Below are positions 26,001 to 32,745 of a stretch of DNA of 64,000 nt, in pieces; positions within the stretch are counted from its first letter, which is position 1, and each line of letters starts with the position of its first letter. Origin of the DNA: Pseudomonas fluvialis (lineage in GTDB: Bacteria > Pseudomonadota > Gammaproteobacteria > Pseudomonadales > Pseudomonadaceae); NCBI RefSeq assembly GCF_002234375.1, contig NZ_NMQV01000011.1, forward strand, positions 19,760 through 83,759, read 5' to 3'. A model generated the notes under the pieces. The model did not search any database. It was not told where the DNA came from and worked only from the letters and a program-made list of their open reading frames with translations. Made by a program: the position numbers and the translations under genes.

Positions 26001-28312
26001 TCATCAAGCAACGCCTGCTTGTGCGCCTCGAAGGTTTCCAGCAGCTCCTCGCGCTTGGCCAGGATGTCGCCGAGGAACTGTTCCTGGTCACCGAACTGGC
26101 TCTCCAGCTCCTCCAGCTGCACCAGCAGACGGGCCAGCTGCTCGTCGCAACGCTCCGGGTCCTGCGCCTGCCCCAAGGCATTGGTGATGCCCTGGCTGAA
26201 CAGTTTGAACTGCGCACCGAACTGCGCCACGCTCTCCGCCGAGCCCAGCCCCTTGCGCCGCTGTTCGGCACGCGCCCTGGCCTGGTTGAGGCGGGCATAG
26301 ATCTCGGAGATGGATTCGACGATGCGTGTACGCTGGGTAGCGTCGTCGATCTTCAGCGAGGCCATCAGCGCGGACAGCATGTCCAGGTCGGCGGCCATGG
26401 TCTGCAGGGCCGCTAACGGCTCGGCCAGCTGCACCACGCTGGCGGCCTTCTGCGCCTGCTCGTCAAGGCTATGCAGGCGGCTGACAAACGGCTGCAGGGC
26501 GGCATCGCCGGCGAGGAAGGTCGCGGTGGCCGCCGATACCCGCTCCTGGGCGGCGAGCAACTCGGCCTCCATCACGTCGAGGCGTGCCAGGTCGATGTAG
26601 CGGTACTCGCGGATGGTCAGGAGCAGACCGCGCTGGGTGGTGATGCCATTGAGCGCGTCGACAAAGCTCTGCGCCTGCTCCCAGCTATCCGGCAGCAGGC
26701 TATCGAGCAGGGCCTTGTGGCGGCTCTCGGCGTCCTGCATGGCCTTGGCCGATTGCTGGCGGATGCTCTCGACCTTCTCATACTCGTCGAGCACCAGTTC
26801 GGCGGTGGCGGTGATCTCACGCAACAGGGGCGCCAGCCCGGTCAGTTGTGCATGGCTCAGCCAGTGATAGGCATCGAACAAGCGGCGGGTCTGCTGGCAA
26901 AGCGCCGCGTAGCGCTGCAGGGAAACCGCCGGGCTATCGATCTCGCGGCTCAGCGCGTAGAGGTCGGAGATGCCGCGCACCAGCTCGGCGTTGCCGATCT
27001 TGCCCAGCAGGCCGCTGCGTGCCGGCTGGCGTGCGGCATATTCGGCGGTACAGAACGGCGTTTGCCAGACCTGCATGGGATGGATGCGCGTCGGCTCGTT
27101 TTCCGCAGCGAAGATCACCATGCGGCCATCCTCCAGGCGCGCATAGCCGTGGCCGAACAGCGGGTTCTGCAACTGGCGGGTGATCAGGTTGTAGCAGAGC
27201 AATACCGCCCGGCCTTCCTCCGGGTGATAGAAGATGTACAGCACATCCTCGCCATTGGGCGAGCGTACCGCGCGCTTGAAGCGCATGCCGGCCATCGACT
27301 GCTCGAAGGTCTTGTGCTCGCCACTCTGCAGGTAATAGCCACCGGGGAAGATGATGCCGTGGTCTTCCGGCAGCTGGACGCAGGCCAGGCCGATGGCGTC
27401 GATACGCTCGACCGTACCGTTCAGGCTGTTGAACACCAGATAGCGCCAGTGCTCTTCGCGATACGGGAGGATCTTCAGGAGGATCAGCCCGCCCACGCGG
27501 GCATATTCGACCTGCGCATCATCCAGCGACTGGGTCTTGTCCTGTACCGGCTCGCGGTAGATGCCCAAGCCGTCATTGGTGTTGTTCTCGATCTTGACGG
27601 TCAGGTCACCGCCGATGGTTTCGACAAACAGGGTATCGAGGATATTCAGGTGCGGGTGGCGGCCGTTGACCACGCTGTCGCGCGTGCACTTCTGCCACTC
27701 GAAGTCAAAGGGGGCGGGCAAGGCGATGTCACGCTCGCCACGATTGTCGATGTAGCGGATGTCCTGCCCGTCGACCGAGATCGACCAGCGGAACACGCGC
27801 AGATCACTGACCCGCTCGCCGATCTGGAAGCTCGCCAGCAGCTTGCCGTCACGCACCACCAACTGCAGCAGGCGGGTGTTCTTGTAGTAGCTGTACAGCT
27901 CGTTGAAGTCGGCAACGAAGCTGGCCTGAGCCAGGAAGCTGCCCGCCAGCGGCACGGCTTCGGCCTCGTAGCCTTCCTCCTGCTCGACCAGGCGATACAG
28001 GGAGAACACGTCCTCGACACGGGTTTCCTTCTTCAGGCCGAGGAACACGTTGTAGCCGAACAGCAGGCAATCGCCGACCTGCACGATGTCACGGGCAATG
28101 CAGTTGTTTTCGGTACGGATCCGCAGCCGTGCGCTGACCGCCATCTGGCTGCTGCCGAACGTCTCCAGGCGCTGCTGGTTGAGCTGCTCGCTGATCTGCT
28201 GCAGACGCTGGCCCTGCTCGTGCAGGCGCTTGTGCAACACCTCGTAGGCGCCACCGGCGGCGACCGCCTTGTCCACTAGGTCCTGGGTTTGCGGTGCTTG
28301 AGCGTCCGACAT
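23096..28312 (-). CDS. Giant AAA+ ATPase with coiled coils (DUF3686 / DNA repair ATPase family)
   Basis: A 1738-residue protein usually labelled DNA repair ATPase (DUF3686), though that role is not established. Layout: short coiled coil (about 20-50); a long beta-rich region (about 55-450, e.g. ARDIVQVGDCLLFGYNVFLG and repeated Y/G-rich strands); extended coiled coil (about 470-900); a helical region; one AAA+ module at about 1285-1480; and a helical C-terminus. Walker A is PPGYGKTT with K1300. Walker B is VMLYVDDIQHT with D1362 and D1363, i.e. DD rather than DE. Sensor 1 is N1410 in MSGNPY. No signal peptide or transmembrane segment. The start at MSDAQAP was preferred because AGGA lies 8 bases before it; an ATG three codons earlier lacks space for a ribosome site. 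It lies after flotillin and is coupled to the rhomboid gene, pointing to work at the membrane with PspA and flotillin. Confidence 0.85.
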   Translation of the reverse strand: MSDAQAPQTQDLVDKAVAAGGAYEVLHKRLHEQGQRLQQISEQLNQQRLETFGSSQMAVSARLRIRTENNCIARDIVQVGDCLLFGYNVFLGLKKETRVEDVFSLYRLVEQEEGYEAEAVPLAGSFLAQASFVADFNELYSYYKNTRLLQLVVRDGKLLASFQIGERVSDLRVFRWSISVDGQDIRYIDNRGERDIALPAPFDFEWQKCTRDSVVNGRHPHLNILDTLFVETIGGDLTVKIENNTNDGLGIYREPVQDKTQSLDDAQVEYARVGGLILLKILPYREEHWRYLVFNSLNGTVERIDAIGLACVQLPEDHGIIFPGGYYLQSGEHKTFEQSMAGMRFKRAVRSPNGEDVLYIFYHPEEGRAVLLCYNLITRQLQNPLFGHGYARLEDGRMVIFAAENEPTRIHPMQVWQTPFCTAEYAARQPARSGLLGKIGNAELVRGISDLYALSREIDSPAVSLQRYAALCQQTRRLFDAYHWLSHAQLTGLAPLLREITATAELVLDEYEKVESIRQQSAKAMQDAESRHKALLDSLLPDSWEQAQSFVDALNGITTQRGLLLTIREYRYIDLARLDVMEAELLAAQERVSAATATFLAGDAALQPFVSRLHSLDEQAQKAASVVQLAEPLAALQTMAADLDMLSALMASLKIDDATQRTRIVESISEIYARLNQARARAEQRRKGLGSAESVAQFGAQFKLFSQGITNALGQAQDPERCDEQLARLLVQLEELESQFGDQEQFLGDILAKREELLETFEAHKQALLDERQRKAQGVLEAARRILDSLARRTARFTRAEELNAFFAADPLILKLREMIERLRALQDSVKADDIEARLKGARDQAVRALRDKSELFEEGGNVIKLGPRHRFSVNSQELDLTLLPRGEQLYLHLTGTDFLEPLANAELEALKPFWQVALESESAQLYRGEYLAGEVLAAADEGREGLDLERLKSLLAQPDELARLVRDFAAPRYKEGYEKGIHDHDAAAILIQLLPLRDSAGLLRYGATARALACLLWAVQRDNPALAQWPERARSGRHMQQLFGHREALQQLQEEIAQALRAFLAEQPVGLDVALVGEAAEYLVQVLAAERAEFVFSKYARQLLDGLRLRLQAARLWDDYQQALAHLDGRPAAQWALLDNWLRGLCAQDEFAALSGYVAEAVALSLLGEALPGRVSEVDLRFSVAQLMGEHPRIVERQLVLAVDDLFARLRQHRTQFLPGLQRYQALRQAVIAEQRTALRLSEFKPRPLSSFVRNKLINDVYLGFIGDNLAKQMGTVGEGKRSDLMGLLMLISPPGYGKTTLMEYVAHRLGLIFMKINGPALGHEVRSVDPAQAPDATSRQELEKLNLALEMGNNVMLYVDDIQHTHPEFLQKFISLCDGTRRIEGVWKGQTKTYDMRGKKFCVIMSGNPYTESGELFKIPDMLANRADIYNLGDTLGGMQEAFALSYIENSLTSNPVLAPLATRDMADLYRFVAKAEGKPFSSNELSHSYSGAEINEIVSTLQRLMQVRDVVGRVNQQYIVSAAQADQYRSEPPFKLQGSYRNMNKMAEKVSAVMNDAELLQLIADHYQGEAQLLTSGAEENLLKLAELRGNMTAEQAERWTQIKRDFLRNKAMGGSDSDVGARLVAQLNDLVESVRGLGRPAGREEALPALLQAVEQWQQTPPQLAVHVQVPPQQGVQAVLESLADSLQNSLLPLVRAMDKKIDIDLGTHNRMQQISGQLRELAEQLGAGQGSAG

Positions 28313-28343
28313 ACTGGTCATCCTGAATCTGCGGCGTCAGGCC

Positions 28344-28397
28344 CCCGCCCCTCCGGGCGGGAACTGGAAAGAGTGGCCGGACGGGCCGCACGGCCCG
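28344..28397 (-). other. Two GC-rich hairpins between the flotillin and AAA+ genes
   Basis: In the 95-base gap two perfect stems occur: CCCGCCC with GGGCGGG around CTCC (28344-28361), and CGGGCC with GGCCCG around GCAC (28382-28397). Neither has a T-run. They could stabilise the upstream mRNA, pause transcription, or partly attenuate it before the ATPase gene. Confidence 0.5.
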
Positions 28398-28407
28398 CCC
28401 GAGCAGG

Positions 28408-30471
28408 TCAGGCCCCGGCGGCCGGAGCGGCACCGTCGAGCGGGCGCTCGGCAAGCACCGCGCTGCTGGGTGCCTTGCCGGCCAGCAGGCGGGCCAGCAC
28501 GTCCTGGACGACCGGGCTCTTGCCAACCACGCCTTCGATGGCCTTGCCTACCGACAACGACTTGGCGAAAGAGTTGAAGAAGTCGCCCTCGCCACCAACG
28601 ATCTCGATCTTCGCCTTGGCCAGCGCGGTGGCCAGCACCTCGGCCTGGTCCTTGGCAATGTCCTTGTTGGCGGCAATCGCGGCCATGGCCTCCTCGAAGT
28701 TCTTCTCCAGCTGCATGCGGAACTCCTCGTGCTGCCGCGCGCTGTCGCTGAGCGCATCCAGGGCACCGAACTTCTTGCCCAGGCCCTCGGCCTCGGCATT
28801 CAGGCGCTGCAGGAGGATATCCGCCTCGGCCGTACCCAGATCCTTGGTCGCCTGGGCCTTGGCGGTGCCCAGCTGCTGCTCGCCCCGCGCCTGGGCGCCG
28901 AGTTTCTCTTCCAGCACCTTGGCTTCGGCCAGGCCATCCTTTTCCTTGGCAGCCGCCTGGGCTTCCAGGACACGCGCTTCGGCCAGGCCCTTCTCCTGCT
29001 CACCCTTGGCCTCGGCAATCATTTGCTCGGCCTTGACGCGTGCTTCGGCCAGGCCCTCCTTCTCGCGCGCCGCGGCGGTGACTTCCAACACCCGCGCATC
29101 GGCCAGGCCCGGCGCGGCACGCTCGGCCTCGATACCTTCGGCCAGGCGTTTCTTGGCCTCAGCCTGCTTGGCCGCGGCTTCCAGCTCAGCCTGGGCCAGG
29201 TTGTTGATTTCCACGGCCTTGTGCTTGGAGCGGGTTTCGTCGGCTTCGGCCTGCTTGACCTGGCGCACCAGCTCCTGCTCGGCTTCGGCCTGGGCCTGCA
29301 GCACGGTTACCTGCTTGAGGCGCTCCGCTTCGGAGACTTCGCGCACCTCCTTGATGCGTTCCTCTTCCTGGGCCACGGTCTTCTCTACCGCCACCCGCTC
29401 GCGAACCACTGCGGCAATGTTCTTGCGCTCTTCTTCCAGCGCCTTTTCCTTTTCGATGCGCTGCAGTTCGACCTCGCGCTCGCGGGCGACGATTTCCAGG
29501 TCCTTGGCACGCGTCACCTTCTCCACCTCGATGACCACGGCGCGCTGGCGGTTCTGCTGGGCCACTTCCACCTCGCGCTGATGGTTCTCGGCGCGGATAT
29601 CCAGCTCCTGCTGAGTCTGGATGCGTGCCTGTTCCGCCTTCAGGCGCTCTTCCTCACGCACCTTCAGGGTTTCCGCTTCCTCGCGGGCACGGATGGTTTC
29701 GATCTCACGCTTCTGCCGCGCCTCGGCATCGGCCTGCTGGCGTTCCAGGGCCAGGGTCGCCTCGCGGGTCTCGACGTTTTTCTTTTTGATCGCCAGCTCT
29801 TCGTTGCGCTCCAGCTCGTTGGTGATGACGTTCTGCGCGGCAGTCAGCTGGGTGATCTTGCGGATACCTTCGGCATCGAGGATGTTGGTCGGGTCCAGCG
29901 ACATCTTCGGCGTCTGTTCCAGGTAGTCGATGGCCACGTCTTCCAGCACATAGCCGTTGAGGTCGTTGCCGATCACCTCGACGATACGATCGCGGAAGCT
30001 CTGCCGCTCTTCGAACAGCTGCACAAAGTCGAATTGCTTGCCGACGGTTTTCAGTGCCTCGGAGAACTTGGCATTGAACAGCTCATTGACCGCTGCCCGG
30101 TCGGAAGCGCGATCCACACCAATCGCCTTGGCCACCTTGAGCACGTCTTCCTGGGTCTCGTTGACCCGCAGGTAGAACGCCACGGTGATATCGGCACGCA
30201 GGTTGTCGCGGCAAATCAGTCCGTCCTTGCCGCGGCGGTCGACTTCCAGGGTAATCAGGGAGATCTTCATGAACTCCTTGAGATAGATCACCGGATAGAC
30301 CAGCGCACCGGTGAAGTGCACCTTGGGCGTGGCAGACATGTCGTTGACGATCAGCGCCGTGCCCTGCGGAACCTTGATATAGAAGGCCTTGAACAACACG
30401 AAGAAGCCGAAGATCAGCAGGAAGAACAGCCCCACTCCAGTCAGGAAGGGCATCAGCAGCTCATAGCTCAT
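28408..30471 (-). CDS. Flotillin / SPFH-domain membrane scaffold (YqiK-like)
   Basis: A 687-residue flotillin-like protein. One N-terminal transmembrane segment (about 5-30, LLMPFLTGVGLFFLLIFGFF) is followed by a band-7/SPFH domain (about 35-190; KVPQGTALIVND, GKDGLICRDNLRADITVAFY). A very long coiled coil follows (about 200-450), then glutamate/alanine-rich repeats starting at G455 (GLADARVLE, GLAEARVKA, GLAEARVLE, GLAEAKVLE) to about residue 550, the flotillin signature. The C-terminus is Ala/Pro-rich. Flotillins organise ordered lipid domains in the inner membrane. The ATG giving MSYELL was chosen for its AGGAG 10 bases upstream. It lies between an OB-fold membrane protein and the AAA+ ATPase gene, as with E. 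coli yqiJ-yqiK. Confidence 0.93.
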   Translation of the reverse strand: MSYELLMPFLTGVGLFFLLIFGFFVLFKAFYIKVPQGTALIVNDMSATPKVHFTGALVYPVIYLKEFMKISLITLEVDRRGKDGLICRDNLRADITVAFYLRVNETQEDVLKVAKAIGVDRASDRAAVNELFNAKFSEALKTVGKQFDFVQLFEERQSFRDRIVEVIGNDLNGYVLEDVAIDYLEQTPKMSLDPTNILDAEGIRKITQLTAAQNVITNELERNEELAIKKKNVETREATLALERQQADAEARQKREIETIRAREEAETLKVREEERLKAEQARIQTQQELDIRAENHQREVEVAQQNRQRAVVIEVEKVTRAKDLEIVAREREVELQRIEKEKALEEERKNIAAVVRERVAVEKTVAQEEERIKEVREVSEAERLKQVTVLQAQAEAEQELVRQVKQAEADETRSKHKAVEINNLAQAELEAAAKQAEAKKRLAEGIEAERAAPGLADARVLEVTAAAREKEGLAEARVKAEQMIAEAKGEQEKGLAEARVLEAQAAAKEKDGLAEAKVLEEKLGAQARGEQQLGTAKAQATKDLGTAEADILLQRLNAEAEGLGKKFGALDALSDSARQHEEFRMQLEKNFEEAMAAIAANKDIAKDQAEVLATALAKAKIEIVGGEGDFFNSFAKSLSVGKAIEGVVGKSPVVQDVLARLLAGKAPSSAVLAERPLDGAAPAAGA
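28820..29112 (-). repeat. Internal repeats in the flotillin coding sequence
   Basis: Codons 455-550 encode at least four repeats beginning GLA(D/E)A(R/K)V followed by Glu/Ala/Lys-rich stretches. Spacing alternates near 18 and 22 residues. The units start at GLADARVLE, GLAEARVKA, GLAEARVLE and GLAEAKVLE, with a degenerate fifth unit, GTAKAQATKDLGTAEA. Confidence 0.7.
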
Positions 30472-30510
30472 TACAATCAATCTCCTTTGACACTATGCGT
30501 GAGTCAGGGC

Positions 30511-31149
30511 TCAGCGTCCCTGGAACTCGTCCTCGGTAATGACCCGGTAGGCGTGCTCGCCCTCCAGATACTCCAGCAACACCACACGGTCGCCCCGTTT
30601 GAAGCCGCGCGCTTCGTCAGCCCGCACTCGCAGGATCAGGCCGGCGCCACCATCTTCCAGCACGGCCTCACCATGCTGCAGAGTGACTCGCCCGCTACGC
30701 ACTACGGCGATTTGCCCCAGCACCGATTTACTGGTGGTGGCTTGCAGCTTGAGGAACAGCGGACGTAGCGGGCGACACAGCAGCGCACTGGGCGGCACCG
30801 CCAGGGCCAGGGCAGCCAGCGCCACCAGCAAGCCCAACGGATAGCGCAGCACGCCCAGCGGCAGATGGCTGAGCAGCAACAGTTCGACGAAATAGCTCGC
30901 CAGCCAGGCGAAGAAGAACAGCAGGCTGAGCACCAGGGTCACCGGTACGCCATTCAGCCCGAGGCGCAGCAACAGCCCGGCCAGCCCTTCCGGCTGCACG
31001 GAGTCCAGTGCGGAATCCGCCTCGATATCCAGCAGATCGACTTCCAGAATGCCCAGCGCGGCCACACACCAATAGAGCATGGCCAGACACATCAGAAAGC
31101 TGAACAGCACCGTTGGAAACGACAGTGCGGTCTGCACAAAAACGTCCAT
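30511..31149 (-). CDS. YqiJ-like inner-membrane OB-fold protein (DUF1449 family)
   Basis: A 212-residue membrane protein. The N-terminal part has three to four hydrophobic segments (FPTVLFSFLMCLAMLYWCVA at about 10-30; PVTLVLSLLFFFAWLASYFV at about 70-90; YPLGLLVALAALALAV). The C-terminal ~75 residues are soluble and beta-rich (SVLGQIAVVRSGRV, GLILRVRADE, FKRGDRVVLLEYL), an OB-fold like the C-terminus of NfeD and YqiJ. YqiJ and NfeD-type proteins partner with flotillins, and here too it precedes the flotillin gene by 39 bases. Start at MDVFVQT, dropping eight upstream residues. The precise role is unknown. Confidence 0.83.
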   Translation of the reverse strand: MDVFVQTALSFPTVLFSFLMCLAMLYWCVAALGILEVDLLDIEADSALDSVQPEGLAGLLLRLGLNGVPVTLVLSLLFFFAWLASYFVELLLLSHLPLGVLRYPLGLLVALAALALAVPPSALLCRPLRPLFLKLQATTSKSVLGQIAVVRSGRVTLQHGEAVLEDGGAGLILRVRADEARGFKRGDRVVLLEYLEGEHAYRVITEDEFQGR

Positions 31150-31212
31150 GACTCTCCCTTTCCCTGACGGCAACGGCGGGCCAAGCAGCCCGCCGGCAAC
31201 TAACGCGTGAAC

Positions 31213-31908
31213 TCAGTCGCCCTGGCGTCCCTTGAGGCGCGCCAGAACGGCCTCGGCACTGCTCGACTCGGCGAGAATCCCGGCTTCACGCAGCTTGGCC
31301 TGCAGGCTGTCGTCCGGGGCACTGCCAGCGGCCAGCTCATCGGCGGCCTGCATGCGCGCCGCCCGCTCGGCCTGCTGCTGTTTGATTCGCTCCAGCGACT
31401 CTACCGCCGTGTGCAGCTTGGCCTGCGAACCACCATAGCGCTGGGCTACCGCCAACTGGGCCTTCTGCACGCTTTCGGTAGCCTTGACCATGTCCACCTG
31501 CTGCTTGAGGCGCTTGATGTTTGCCTCGGCCTGGCCGACCGCACGGCGCAGTTGCTCGACACTCGCCGCATAGGCCTGGTTGTGCTCCTGCTCGGCCGCC
31601 TGCTCGCTCTCCAGCTGGGCAATCTTCTCTGCCACTTCGTGAGCCAGCGACTGGTTACCGGCCTGCAGTGCCTTCAGCGCATAGTTTTCGTACTCGGCCA
31701 CCTGCGCCGCTACCTTGGCCACCCGCTCAGCCGCCAGCTTCTGCTTGGCCATGATCTCGGCCAGCGCTTCACGTGAACGGCGCAGCTCCAGGTCGGCATC
31801 ACGGATTTCCTGATCGAGGATTCGCAAGGCCTGGCTATCCACCACCGCCTCACCCATTTCGTTGGCACCACCACGCAGCGCCGTCAGCAGTTTGCTCCAG
31901 ACGTTCAT
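31213..31908 (-). CDS. PspA/IM30 family membrane-repair protein (YjfJ-like)
   Basis: A 231-residue PspA/IM30 family protein, the bacterial member of the ESCRT-III superfamily, which coats and reshapes damaged inner membrane. It starts MNVWSKLLTALRGGANEMGE, a potential membrane-binding amphipathic helix. The rest is heptad-patterned coiled coil (RILDQEIRDADLELRRSREA, then VAEYENYALKALQAGNQSLA, QVDMVKATESVQKAQLAVAQ). It matches YjfJ more than the classical phage-shock PspA; no pspB, pspC or pspF genes are nearby. It is 19 bases downstream of the yjfI-like gene and followed by the YqiJ-like gene. Confidence 0.92.
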   Translation of the reverse strand: MNVWSKLLTALRGGANEMGEAVVDSQALRILDQEIRDADLELRRSREALAEIMAKQKLAAERVAKVAAQVAEYENYALKALQAGNQSLAHEVAEKIAQLESEQAAEQEHNQAYAASVEQLRRAVGQAEANIKRLKQQVDMVKATESVQKAQLAVAQRYGGSQAKLHTAVESLERIKQQQAERAARMQAADELAAGSAPDDSLQAKLREAGILAESSSAEAVLARLKGRQGD

Positions 31909-31927
31909 CGCATCTCTCCTTGCAGGC

Positions 31928-32542
31928 TCAGGCCTTGAGGAAGCCTTCGTAGGCTTCAGTGGCTTTGATCACGTTGTCGGCCAGCAGCTCGATCTCCAGG
32001 AGGATATCGGCCAGCCCCGAGGAAGCGCTCAACGCGCCGAACATGGTGTAGCCCTCACGCCCATCAGCCAGCTTCTCCAGGCCGATCGACGACAACGGGA
32101 AGAGCTTGTGGGTGCGCAGCACTTCCTCGTTGAAGGCCACCAGGTCGCGCACATCGTCAGCTGGCCAGAGCAACGCCTCGACGATGATCTGCTCGCCATA
32201 CACGGCGACGAACAGCGGCAGATCGCCGTATTCGCGCATGCACAGATGCAAACTGGCATCCGCACCCTGAATCAGCTCGACCGTTGCCTGGCCAGAGACA
32301 AACAGCGGCGCCGCCAGTAATGCATCGTGCAATGCCTGGGCAGTCCATACCTGGGGTCTTTGCATACCTTCCTCCTTTTCCATAGAAGCCAGCATCGCGC
32401 GAGGCTGGCGCAACCTACGCTCGAACGCCAGCAACTGCGGGGCGTGCTCGGGCAGTATCCACACCTCCTTCTTGACCAGCCCCTGCTCACGCAGGCGCTG
32501 GCGATACAGACGCTGATAATGTGCTGACGATTTGCTTTCCAT
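31928..32542 (-). CDS. YjfI-like protein (DUF2170) with basic N-terminal extension
   Basis: A 204-residue protein. The C-terminal ~140 residues (from about WTAQALHDALLAAPL) match the DUF2170/YjfI family, which occurs beside PspA-like genes. The first ~50 residues (SSAHYQRLYRQRLREQGLVK, then EVWILPEHAPQLLAFE) are basic and look like a ribbon-helix-helix DNA-binding domain; this is inferred from pattern. If so, the gene could encode a regulator of the run it heads. Its promoter region carries paired ACATGT palindromes (32558-32593), a possible target. Starts at ATG; pspA follows 19 bases downstream. The cellular role of YjfI is not established. Confidence 0.75.
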   Translation of the reverse strand: MESKSSAHYQRLYRQRLREQGLVKKEVWILPEHAPQLLAFERRLRQPRAMLASMEKEEGMQRPQVWTAQALHDALLAAPLFVSGQATVELIQGADASLHLCMREYGDLPLFVAVYGEQIIVEALLWPADDVRDLVAFNEEVLRTHKLFPLSSIGLEKLADGREGYTMFGALSASSGLADILLEIELLADNVIKATEAYEGFLKA

Positions 32543-32557
32543 GGCGGCAGCCTAACC

Positions 32558-32593
32558 ACTTACATGTAATGAATCAATCCATCACATGTAAGT
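32558..32593. promoter_or_regulatory. Paired palindromic operator-like site upstream of the yjfI/pspA/flotillin run
   Basis: ACTTACATGT (32558-32567) and its exact complement ACATGTAAGT (32584-32593) form a 10-base inverted repeat with a 16-base spacer. Each half is itself built on ACATGT, and the first lies in the perfect palindrome TTACATGTAA (32560-32569). The centres are 22 bases apart, about two helical turns. The site is 15-50 bases before the yjfI ATG and in the gap shared with the divergent CoA-transferase gene. It is a strong operator candidate by symmetry; the bound protein is unknown. Confidence 0.6.
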
Positions 32594-32745
32594 TTTTCTG
32601 AAGAACCATCCGGGGCGGCCATTAAACCCCAGAAGGCCCCACCCCAGCGCCAACTAGGTCGCAAGCAGAAAACCCGGCCAGCACTTCGCATCGCCAGCCC
32701 GATGGCTTAGGCTTGCCGCCATCCATGCCTCCCGGAACCCTTGCC

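Noticed and set aside
26471..28279. Plus-strand frame opposite the giant ATPase gene
   Set aside because: Antisense to the ATPase, whose motifs are intact; this is a mirror of its codon bias.
28729..30768. Plus-strand leucine/glycine-rich frame opposite flotillin
   Set aside because: Mirror of flotillin's Glu/Ala/Lys codons; the repeat-like look arises from the flotillin repeats.
32543..32745. Sigma-54 promoter for the pspA run, as in E. coli psp
   Set aside because: No TGGCAC-N5-TTGC-like pair was found on the minus strand in this gap.
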